Translations under genes and position numbers: made by a program
The notes under the pieces: generated by a model
Database searches by the model: none
Seen by the model: only the letters and a program-made list of their open reading frames with translations
Told to the model about the DNA's origin: nothing
Shown: positions 21,101 to 30,392 of the stretch, piece after piece
How positions within the stretch are numbered: position 1 is the first letter of the stretch
Layout: each line of letters opens with the position of its first letter
Assembly (NCBI GenBank): GCA_027923505.1
Contig: BROI01000002.1
Span: 1,116,001 to 1,180,000, forward strand
DNA length: 64,000 nucleotides
DNA from: Mayamaea pseudoterrestris
Lineage: Eukaryota; Bacillariophyta; Bacillariophyceae; Sellaphorales; Sellaphoraceae
Direction: 5' to 3'

Positions 21101-24100
21101 TACCCAATGAGTCAGGCAAAACATGTCCAGGGTATGCCATTGACAGGTGCAGAGTCTCAAATGGTGCAAAAAGGACTGCCTGGAGGCTGACACCATGGGT
21201 ACGGCCTCCACGGTGGGTATGGCCAACACCACAAGTTGTAGATTCTTACCTGTCAAACGCCCCATGCCCTGGCCACCCAAATACCCAATGAGTCAGGCAA
21301 AACATGTCCAGGGTATGCCATTGACAGGTGCAGAGTCTCAAATGGTGCAAAAAGGACTGCCTGGAGGCTGACACCATGGGTACGGCCTCCACGGTGGGTA
21401 TGGCCAACACCACAAGTTGTAGATTCTGCCCTGTCAAACGCCCCATGCCCTGGCCACCCAAATACCCAATGAGTCAGGCTAAACATGTCCAGGGTATGCC
21501 ATTGACAGGTGCAGAGTCTCAAATGGTGCAAAAAGGACTGCCTGGAGGCTGCCCCATGCCCTGGCCACCCAAATACCCAATGAGTCAGGCCAAACATGTC
21601 CAGGGTATGCCATTGACAGGTGCAGAGTCTCAAATGGTGCAAAAAGGACTGCCTGGAGGCTGACACACATGACCTCCACGGTGGGTATGACCAACACCAG
21701 AAGTTATCAATTCTGACATGTCAAACGCCCCATGCCCTGGCCACCCAAATACCCAATGAGTCAGGCCAAACATATCCAGGGTATGCCATTGACAGGTGCA
21801 TAGTCTCAAATGGTGCAAAAGGACTGCCCTGAGGGGATGCTGACACCATGGGTACGGCCTCCACGGTGGGTATGGCCAACACCACAAGTTGTCGATTCTG
21901 ACCTGTCAAACGCCCCATGCCCTGGCCACCCAAATACCCAATGAGTCAGGCCAAACATGTCCAGGGTATGCCATTGACAGGTGCATAGTCTCAAATGGTG
22001 CAAAAAGGACTGCCTAGAGGCTGACACCATGGGTACGGCCTCCACGGTGGGTATGGCCAACACCACAAGTTGTCGATTCTGATCTGTCAAACGCCCCATG
22101 CCCTGGCCACCCAAATACCCAATGAGTCAGGCAAAACATGTCAGGGGTATGCCATTGACAAATGCAGAGTCTCAAATGGTGCAAAAAGGACTGCCTGGAG
22201 GCTGGCAACCTGGGGTACGGCTCCAGGGTGGGTATGGCCAACACCACAAGTTGTCAATTCTGACCTGTCAAACGCCCCATGCCCTGGCCACCCAAATACC
22301 CAATGAGTCAGCCAGCAAAAACATGGCCAGGGTATGCCATTGACAGGTGCAGAGTCTCAAATGGTGCAAAAAGGACTGGAGGCTGACACCATGGGTATGG
22401 CCTCCACGGGGGGTATGGCCAACACCACAAGTTGTCGATTCTGACCTGTCAAACGCCCCATGCCCTGGCCACCCCAAATACCCAATGAGTCAGGCCAAAC
22501 ATGTCCAGGGTATGCCATTGACAGGTTCATAGTCTCAAATGGTGCAAAAAGGACTGCCTGGAGGCTGACACCATGGGTACGGCCTCCACGGTGGGTATGG
22601 CCAACACCACAAGTTGTCGATTCTTACCTGTCAAACGCCCCATACCCTGGCCACCCAAATACCCAATGAGTCAGGCCAAACATGTCCCGGGTATGCCATT
22701 GACAGGTGCAGAGTCTCAAATGGTGCAAAAAGGACTGCCTGGAGGCTGACACCATGGGTACGGCCTCTCCACGGTGGGTATGGCCAAACCACAAGTTGTC
22801 GATTCTGACCTGTCAAACGCCCCATGCCCTGGCCACCCAAATACCCAATGAGTCAGACCAAACATGTCCAGGGGGTATGCCATTGACAGGTGCAGTAGTC
22901 TCAAAAGTCGGTGCAAAAAGGACTGCCTGGAGGCTGACACCATAGATAAACGGCTCCACTGTTGGAAGGGCCAACACCACAGGTTGTCGATTCTTACCTG
23001 TCAAACGCCCCATGCCCTAGCCAACCCCAAATACCCGATGAGTCCAGGCAAAACATGTCCAGGGGATACCATTGACAGGTGCATAGTCTCAAATGGTGCA
23101 AAAAGGACTGCCTGGAGGCTGACACCATGGGTACGGCCCCCACGGTGGGTATGGCCAACACCACAAGTTGTCGATTCTGACCTGTCAAACGCCCCATGCT
23201 TCTTGGCACCCAAAACCAATGAGTCAGGGCCCAAAACATGTTCCAGGGTATGTCATTGACAGGTGCATTCTCAAATGGGCAACCAATGGGACTGCACTGG
23301 AGGCTGACACCATGGGTACGGCCTCCACGGTGGGCCTCGGCCAACACCACGGTTGGCCGATTCTGACGTGTCAAACGCCCCATGCCCTGGCCACCCAAAT
23401 ACAATGAGTCAGGCCAAACATGTCCAGGGTATGCCTGCATTAACAGGTGCAGAGTCTCAATTGGTGCAAAAAGGACTGCCTTGGAGGCTGACACCATGGG
23501 GTCCGGCCTCCACGGTGGGTGTATAGCCAACACCACAAGTTGTCGATTCTGACCTGTCAAACGCCCCTGCGGCTGCCACGGGCCAAATCCGAATGAGTCA
23601 GGGCCAAACATGTCCAGGATATGCCATTGACAGGCAGAGTCTCAAATGGTGCAAAAAACCTGGAGGCTGACACCATGGGTACGGCCTCCACAGTGGGGTA
23701 TGGCCAACACCACAAGTTATCGATTCTTACCCCATTGTCAAACGCCCTCATGCCCGCGCCGCCCCAAATACCCGATGAGCTCAGGCCAAACATGTCCAGG
23801 GTAGCCTGCCATTAGACATTATAGTCTCCAATGGTGCAAAAGGACTGCCTGGACGCGACACCATGGGTACGGCCTCCACGGGGTGGGTATGGCTCAACAC
23901 CGCAAGTTGTCGATTCTGACCTGTCAAACGCCCCATGCCTAATGCCCAAATACCCGATGAGTCAGGCCAAACATGTCCAGGGTATGCCATTGACAGGTGC
24001 ATAGTCTCAAATGGTGCAAAAAGGACTGCCTGGGGCTGACACCATGGGTACAGCCTCCACGGTGGGGCTTATGGTAACACCGCAAGTTGTCGATTCTTTA

Positions 24101-26363
24101 CCTGTCAAACGCCCCATGCCCTGGCCACCCAAATACCCAATGAGAGTCCACAAACATTCCGGGGTATGCCATTGACAGGTGCAGAGTCTCAAATGGTGCA
24201 AAAAGGACTGCCTGGAGGCTGACACCATGGGTCCCCACGGTGGGTATGGCCAACACCACAAGTTGGTCGATTCTGACCTATCAAAACGCCCATGCCTAGC
24301 CACCGCAATACCCAATGATCAGGCCAAAACACAAATCCAGTCATTGACAGGTGCAGAGTCTCAAAAGGTCCAAAAGGACTGCCTGGGAGGCTTGACAACC
24401 ATGACGCCTCCACGTGGGTATAGCCACACCGCCAGTTACTGATCGATTCTGACCTGTCAACGCCCCATGCCCTGGCCACCCAAATACAATGAGTCTGCCA
24501 AACATTCCAGGGTATGCCATTGACAGATGAGTCCTCAAATGGTGCAAAAGACTGCCTAGAGCTGACACCATGGGTACGGCCTCCACGGTGGTGGTATGGC
24601 CAACACCACACGTTGTCCATTCTGACCTGTCAAACGCCCCATGTCGCTGGCCACCCAAATACCCAATGGAGTCAGGCCAAACATGTCCAGGGTATGCCAT
24701 TGACAGGCAGAGTCTCAAATGGTGGCGCGGACTGCTTCTGGAGGCTGACACCATGGGTACGGCCTCCCACGGTGGGTATGGCCCACCACAAGTTGTCTGA
24801 CCTGTCAAACGCCCCATGCCCTGGCCACCCAAATACCCAATGAGTCAGGCCAAACATGTCCAGCGTATGCCATTGACAGGTGCATAGTCTCAAATGGTAC
24901 AAAAAGGACTGCCTGGAGGCTGACACCATGGGTACGGCCTCCACGGTGGGTATGGCCAACACCCTTGTCGATTCTGACCTCAAACTCCCATGCCCTGGAC
25001 CCAAATACCCAATGAGTCCAGGCCAAAACATATCCAGGGTAGTGCCATTGACAGGTGCATAGTCTCAAATGGTGAAAAAGGACTGCCTGGAGGCTGACAC
25101 CATGGGTACGGCCTCCACGGTGGGTATGGCCAACACCACAAGTTGTCGATTCTGACATGTCAAACGCCCCATGCCCTGGCCACCCGAATACCCAATGAGT
25201 CCAGGCCAAACATTCAACAGGGGTATGGCTTGAGCCAGGTGCAGAGATCCTCAAATGGTGCAAAAGGACTGCCTGGAGGCTGACACCATGGGTACGGCCT
25301 CCACGGTGGGTATGGCCAAACCACAAGTTGTCCATTCTGACCTGTCAAACGCCCCATGCCCTGGCCACCCAAATGCCCAATGAGTCAGGCCAAACATAGG
25401 TAATGCATTTTTATTGACAGGTGCAGAGTCTCAAATGGTGCAAAGGACTGCCTGGAGGCTGACACCATGGGTGCGGCCTCCACGGTGGAGTATAGCCAAC
25501 ACCACAGAGTTGTATTCTGACCTGTCAAAGCGCCCCCATGCCTGGCCACCCAAATGCAATGAGTCAGGCCAAACATGTCCAGGGTATGCCATTGACAGAT
25601 GCAGAGTCTCAAATGGTGCTAAAAGGACTGCCTGGAGGCTAACACCATGAGATGCGGCCTCCACAGTGGGCTATGGCCAACACCACAAGTTGTGGATTCT
25701 GACCTGTCCGCCCTGCCTGGCCACCCAAACTACCCGATGAGTCAGGCAAAACATATCCAGAGACATGCCATTGACAGGTTGAAGTCTCAAATGGTGCAAA
25801 AAGGACTGCCTGGAGGCTGACACCATGGGTACGGCCTCCACGGTGGGTATGGCCAACACCGCAAGTTGTCGATTCTGACCTGTCAAACGCCCCATGCCCT
25901 GGCCACCCAAATACCCAATGAGTCAGGCCAAACATTATGCCATTGACAGGTGCATAGTCTCAAATGGTGCAAAAAGGACTGCCTGGAGGCTGACACCATG
26001 GGTACGGCCTCCACGGTGGTATGGCCAACACCACAAGTTAATGGATTCTGACCTGTCAAACGCCCCATGCCCTGGCCACTTAAATGCCAATGAGTCAGGC
26101 AAAACATGTCCAGGAGTGTCATTGACAGGTGCATAGTCTCAAATTGCAAAGGACTGTCTGGAGGCGGACACCATGGGTACGGCCTCCAGGGTGGGTATGG
26201 CCAACACCACAAGTTGTCGATTCTGTGACCTGTCACGCCCATGCCTAGCCACCCAAATACCCAATGAGTCAGGCCAAACATGTCCAGGGTATGCCATTGA
26301 CAGGTGCAGAGTCTCAAATGGTGCAAAAAGGATTGCCTGGAGGCTGACACACCATGGGTACGG
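18175..26363. repeat. 181-bp tandem satellite array (~45 copies)
   Basis: About 8.2 kb is built from a 181-bp unit; the same landmark recurs at 19969, 20150, 20331, 20512 and 20693. Copies from about 18.9 to 22.2 kb are nearly identical. The first few are divergent, and those from about 22.2 kb onward collect single-base insertions and deletions. One copy near 21.55 kb lacks about 76 bp. Each unit contains a hairpin, TGGAGGC / GCCTCCA with a 16-nt loop holding CCATGGGTACG. It also has a second inverted pair TTGACAGGT / ACCTGTCAA and three related decamers (GGGTATGCCA, GGGTACGGCC, GGGTATGGCC) that suggest growth from a shorter motif. The unit is about 53% GC. It ends abruptly at the GPx-like gene. 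Confidence 0.95.
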
Positions 26364-26478
26364 AAAGTCGTTTCATTCGCATCAGCAGCAGCCATCACGG
26401 AACAATCATCATTGGCATTCCTTGAGCCTCGGCGCGACGAGCAGCCATGATGAATCACGCAATGATGATGCAGCGTCA

Positions 26479-27396
26479 ATGCAGCAGAGTAGAAGAAGTG
26501 TACTTTCGTCCGCTGCGGCTGCAACGATTGCTGCAGTCTGGACGGCAGCGAATACTTATTGTGCTCCTGCAGCTCTCGCTGCCACGGACGATAACGCCTT
26601 TGCCTCCATTCAGGCGCGCGCCAGCAAAATACAGTCGGATTTAGGACAAGACTCGAGTGGAGCAACTAGCACGAATCGGTCCGACAAGACGGCGTACGAC
26701 TTTTCGCTGCCCATCCAAGGCAAGGATACGCTACTGACTGACATTATCAAGCAACAATCAATATCTTCAAGCCAAGATCAATCTAGTAGTAGCGGCGTCA
26801 AGGCTATCGTCGTTGTTAATATCAAGCAGGACGATCCCATTGCCCGGAAAACAATTCCCGAACTCATTTCACTCGCCGCCAAGTACGGTCGCGGCGACAA
26901 TCCCCAACTCGCAATCATCATTTCCCCCACCGACCAAGGCTACTACGAACCCGACACGTCCCAACTCATTCGCCTCAAACTCGCCTCCGAGTACGGCTAC
27001 GGCATTAATCCCTCCACCATTATCACCGACAAGGTGAATTTATTAGGCACAGGCGCCCACCCCTTTTGGCGGTGGCTGCAAAGCAACTGCCGCACTCCCG
27101 CCGGTGTCGGCCGCATTGAAGGCAATTTCGAAAAGTTTCTCATCGACGCCCGCACCGGACAGCCGCTGCGCCGCTACCCGCGCAAGTACTCGCCGCTGAG
27201 CATGGAGGACGACATTTTGGCAACCTTGCGCGCGCCGCCGGCGCGGCCAACGCAGGGGAGGGCGGGAGAGCCCACGGATCAAGACGACATCATCGGGAAA
27301 AGGGACTCAACTATTTTGATCAATAGATGTAGTATATGTTTGAATAGTATGGAAGGTTACAGACAGAATGGTGCCTCTCACGAAATGCCAACATAG
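26479..27396 (+). CDS. Thylakoid-lumen glutathione-peroxidase-like protein lacking catalytic Cys
   Basis: The 305 residues from this ATG begin SRRSVLSSAAAATIAAVW and later APAALA, a twin-Arg lumen signal with an Ala-x-Ala cleavage site. The mature part follows the glutathione peroxidase fold: YDFSLPIQGKDTLLTDI, then VKAIVVVNIK, a helix with IPELISLAAKYG, a strand LAIIISPTD, EPDTSQL, HPFWRWLQSN, and GRIEGNFEKFLIDARTGQPL followed by RYPRKYSPLSMEDDI. The peroxidatic position (usual NVASECG) reads NIKQDDP, the CNQF Gln motif is gone, and WNF is GNF. Peroxidase activity is therefore not expected. The frame stays open leftward into the satellite. An upstream piece in another frame (26363-26450) reads VVSFASAAAITEQSSLAFLEP, like the missing plastid presequence. 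The true 5' end is therefore damaged, frameshifted or on an unseen exon. Confidence 0.65.
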   Translation: MQQSRRSVLSSAAAATIAAVWTAANTYCAPAALAATDDNAFASIQARASKIQSDLGQDSSGATSTNRSDKTAYDFSLPIQGKDTLLTDIIKQQSISSSQDQSSSSGVKAIVVVNIKQDDPIARKTIPELISLAAKYGRGDNPQLAIIISPTDQGYYEPDTSQLIRLKLASEYGYGINPSTIITDKVNLLGTGAHPFWRWLQSNCRTPAGVGRIEGNFEKFLIDARTGQPLRRYPRKYSPLSMEDDILATLRAPPARPTQGRAGEPTDQDDIIGKRDSTILINRCSICLNSMEGYRQNGASHEMPT

Positions 27397-27623
27397 GACA
27401 AACGTCACAAGTCGCTTCCTCTTGTACAATACGGTATTCAATAACAAAGGTAGATGTTCTCTTCTTCGTCTCAGTTGGCATTACCAGCAACATTTGAACC
27501 AACAATGATCCATTCAAGTGTTGGAATTTCCCGCATCACCCCACTGAACCGGTACGACATCATTTAAATTCCGCTCGACCACCGATTCGCGCATGGAACA
27601 AATCGATACTATATCGGCACTTT

Positions 27624-29363
27624 TTGATCATGACGAAAAAGAGGCGCTACAATAGTAACAATCTTCAAACTGGCTTGTCTGTGAGCGCAAAGAGTGCTGC
27701 AGCAGGAGACGTGGAGGACTGTCTGGCGGAGCTCGAGCAGTTGCAGAATACTGGACTTGAACCAGCAGTCAATTCCGTCGCAGTCAATGCCGCATCACTG
27801 CCACCAGCAGTCAAGCGCTCCAAGCTTGTTCATTCAGAAACATTACTGGTATCTTCAGATGAGACCAAAAGAGATGCTAATCTTCTTTGGGATGTAACAT
27901 TGACAAAACCTAGACTGACAAAAGATGCGATGGAACGCATTCACGCTTGGAACAACTCACTGCACCTTTGGATCACCAAAAGCACGTATACACCAGGGCT
28001 CTTGCCGTCGTTTGAAACGGAAGTAGCCCGACATTTTCAAGTTGAAAAGCTATCAAAGTATCTGTTGGAGACTTGCAGGGGCTTAAAAATGCCAGCCTTT
28101 GAGCGATGGCTGCTCGACGCCAAACTGGAGGAGAAACAACGAGCTAAAGACTTTGCGCATGCAGCAACGGATGTTATTCTCCCTAATGCTCAACCCAACT
28201 ACAAGGCATGCCAACGACTAGTGGAGGAAATGGTTGAGTCGGGACTGGATCAAAAGGTTGCTGGCAAATATATGAAGGAACTTTGTCGACTTGCCACCAC
28301 GGCCGTGACCGAAGTGTCGTCGCAGAGCCGGAGGTACGCTCACAAGATTCCACTCCACAGGGGCGACAAGATTGAACTGGAGAAGCACGACAAGATTTAT
28401 TCGCTCCTCTACGCTAGCAAACGGTACAAGAAGCCCTTTTGCATTCGGCTCGCCAAGACGCATTATGAAAAGCTCCACCAGATGTTTCTTCACACTCACA
28501 ATCATTACTCGCAAGCATCAAACAAACTACCATCTGGGTTGCGCGGAAAGGCGCTGCATGCCTTTCACTACATTATCATGACGGTTCTGTTGCGCTACTC
28601 GTCGCTGAGTGGCGGCCAGCTGTTGCTGGAAATGCGGGGAGGTGGCATGCAGGGTGCCATTCATGGCCAAGTATTTGAGGTCTTACGAAAGTCTTTCTCG
28701 GAAAGACCAATGCTAGAGTGCTTTGCATCGCCGCTCAATGCCTACTTGCCGTCGTTTGGATCGGCTTTTCCGGAGATTGACTGGCACTTTGGGTCGGTTG
28801 GCGATTTTACGCAGCACACTGTCTCAAATGGATGTTGCGAGGCTAATCCCCCATTTACGCCTGGAATTATGCACGCCATGGTGGAGCAAATAGAGGAATG
28901 TTTGGCGGAAGCCAATTGCAAGCACAAGTTACTTACGTTTGCAGTCATTGTTCCGACCGTACCTGACGATGTCACCAAGGCTGCTTGCGCCAAGCGATTT
29001 GCTGCCACTCCGTTTCGACGCATGACGGCAAGTGCAAGCTGTCGACATCATGTTATCCTTGCTGCAAGAGAGCATGGATATATCGCAGGTGCGCAACATT
29101 TAAAGACAACGCGATACAAGTATAGTATATTTGACACTAGTCTAATATTGCTGCAGAGCAATGAGAGTTTAAAGGTGCCACTGCCGGATGGTTTTGAGGA
29201 GCGAATTCGAGAGGCGTTTCAAAGTCGGCATTTAAGCGAAGTGGGCAAGCTGAAAAAGCAGGACATTAGTTTGACGGAAAGTATGAAAGACGACGAGTCA
29301 ACAGGAGATGCTTCCGCTAGTGACTCGCCAGGCGATGACTCGGACAATGATGGCAAGGGGTGA
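27624..29363 (+). CDS. PCIF1-like cap-adjacent mRNA adenosine N6-methyltransferase
   Basis: The 579-residue protein has the PCIF1 core: a helical region (about 80-270), then SGLRGKALHAFHYIIMTVLLRYSSL, and the methyltransferase core with FASPLNAYLPSFGSAFPEID, HFGSVGDF and the catalytic NPPF tetrad at residues 408-411 (EANPPFTPGIMHAMVEQIE). VIVPTVPDD and a late strand SIFDTSLILLQS follow. In animals PCIF1 methylates N6 of the 2'-O-methyladenosine next to the cap (m6Am), using SAM, and binds the RNA polymerase II tail through a WW domain. No WW domain is visible here. The C-terminal tail is acidic and Ser-rich. The role is inferred from the family; substrate (capped mRNA or DNA adenine) is not provable from sequence. 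A second ATG at 27630 could be the start. Confidence 0.72.
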   Translation: MIMTKKRRYNSNNLQTGLSVSAKSAAAGDVEDCLAELEQLQNTGLEPAVNSVAVNAASLPPAVKRSKLVHSETLLVSSDETKRDANLLWDVTLTKPRLTKDAMERIHAWNNSLHLWITKSTYTPGLLPSFETEVARHFQVEKLSKYLLETCRGLKMPAFERWLLDAKLEEKQRAKDFAHAATDVILPNAQPNYKACQRLVEEMVESGLDQKVAGKYMKELCRLATTAVTEVSSQSRRYAHKIPLHRGDKIELEKHDKIYSLLYASKRYKKPFCIRLAKTHYEKLHQMFLHTHNHYSQASNKLPSGLRGKALHAFHYIIMTVLLRYSSLSGGQLLLEMRGGGMQGAIHGQVFEVLRKSFSERPMLECFASPLNAYLPSFGSAFPEIDWHFGSVGDFTQHTVSNGCCEANPPFTPGIMHAMVEQIEECLAEANCKHKLLTFAVIVPTVPDDVTKAACAKRFAATPFRRMTASASCRHHVILAAREHGYIAGAQHLKTTRYKYSIFDTSLILLQSNESLKVPLPDGFEERIREAFQSRHLSEVGKLKKQDISLTESMKDDESTGDASASDSPGDDSDNDGKG

Positions 29364-29490
29364 CGGAACTCGAGTTGCATCATTAAAGTTGTAGCTTACA
29401 CAAATTTTTAGCTAGATGTGTCTACTATTTAACAAGATGAAGCTCTAAGCAACTCGCCAGGGGCATCTCGTCGGTTCCTCTCCATGATTG

Positions 29491-30288
29491 CTATCGGTAC
29501 GGCACGTCCGACTTCCAGATCACCAGGCGATCCCTACGGGCTTCTACAACCTCTCTTGACTCATCTCTAAAGGACAGTCTTCCGCCGAATTCCCAGCCAA
29601 CTGGCACAGCAAAGTAAATCATACTCAGTCGCCTCGCATCATTGTCGTCAATGCGCACCGTTCGGAACGGTTTCCAAAACACTTCAGGTTCGGAGTACGA
29701 TTCGTTCTTGCCAGTCAAGAGTTGCACACTTGCCAGCCACGACTTGCGGCTAAACGTTCGCATGGTAGCCATGGTTTTTGTCTTGTCCAAGTGGTCACCA
29801 GGAAAATGTTTTGTTGCTGAAACAATAAATTCAATTGATCGCGGACACTGTCTGTATTGATCTTGCCCGCCTTGAATGCTTGTCACGTATTCGCCTAGTC
29901 CGATCGCATCCATGTCGGCTTGCATGAGTTCATTCTCAAATAGTGATTTGCCTTCAAGCTCAATTTTTGTGACAATATCACTGGAGTCTAAAAAATTGTC
30001 AATGTAGATGTATCCCTTGTCTTCGAGTGCATTGAAGAGAGCTAGTTCGTCCAAGAGTTCCACACGTTCTCGAATCAAAGTGAGCATTTTGACAGACTCT
30101 CGCTGAGACTGTAGTAGTTGTTTTGCTTTTGAATCAGTCTCTTTAAGAGAGCTGGTGGTTTGCAATGCTTCATTTTTTGATATTCCTGCATCCTTGTGGT
30201 CGGCCCGAATTTTTGGTGGAGGTAATCTGGAGTATGGATTTGCATGTTGTTGCGATCGCTTCGCTCGATTCTTTTGTCGTTGCGCCAT
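29491..30288 (-). CDS. 2OG-Fe(II) dioxygenase-like protein, likely inactivated
   Basis: From the ATG at 30288 the product is 265 residues: a basic, Pro-containing N-terminus, then a prolyl-4-hydroxylase-like fold (KGYIYIDNFLDSSDIVTKIE, later RRLSMIYFAVPVGWEFGGRLSF and RRDRLVIWKSDVPYR). The usual metal-binding His-x-Asp is RIDD here, and the distal His region is cut by an in-frame TAG at 29491-29493. The same frame continues for 21 codons past the stop (QSWRGTDEMPLASC... to 29425), matching the kind of C-terminal strand such domains have. This suggests a recent nonsense change, readthrough or a base error. The frame also extends upstream to 30468, into the Copia element, but that part is not credible. 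The element lies 49 bp upstream of the ATG and may affect expression. Confidence 0.5.
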   Translation of the reverse strand: MAQRQKNRAKRSQQHANPYSRLPPPKIRADHKDAGISKNEALQTTSSLKETDSKAKQLLQSQRESVKMLTLIRERVELLDELALFNALEDKGYIYIDNFLDSSDIVTKIELEGKSLFENELMQADMDAIGLGEYVTSIQGGQDQYRQCPRSIEFIVSATKHFPGDHLDKTKTMATMRTFSRKSWLASVQLLTGKNESYSEPEVFWKPFRTVRIDDNDARRLSMIYFAVPVGWEFGGRLSFRDESREVVEARRDRLVIWKSDVPYR

Positions 30289-30336
30289 GGATGGCTTCTT
30301 TGCGTGCAAGATAGACACATGTTTTAGCCGTTGAAA

Positions 30337-30360
30337 GGCGCGCAAGATATATTCTAGATC
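30337..30360. repeat. 24-bp direct repeat, left copy
   Basis: Identical over 24 bp to 35352-35375. It flanks the Copia element and could be an unusually long target-site duplication or a relic of a rearrangement; Copia integrases normally duplicate about 5 bp. Confidence 0.85.
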
Positions 30361-30392
30361 CAACATTTTCTCCAAGAAGCGAGTGAAAAGAC

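Noticed and set aside
18199-26173. Dozens of 70-306-codon open frames on both strands inside the satellite
   Set aside because: They recur with the 181-bp unit. As 181 is not a multiple of three, each frame runs through two open phases and stops in the third; longer ones arise only where indels shift the phase. No independent coding signal.
18175-26363. CRISPR-like array
   Set aside because: The whole 181-bp unit is repeated; there are no unique spacers, and the context is eukaryotic.
18175-26363. Calling the array the centromere
   Set aside because: Unit length would fit, but diatom centromeres studied so far are defined by low GC rather than satellites, and nothing here shows CENH3 binding. 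Kept only as a test in the findings.
29491-29500. A GT...AG pair spanning the dioxygenase TAG as an intron
   Set aside because: It would be 10 nt long and would shift the downstream frame away from the conserved-looking tail.
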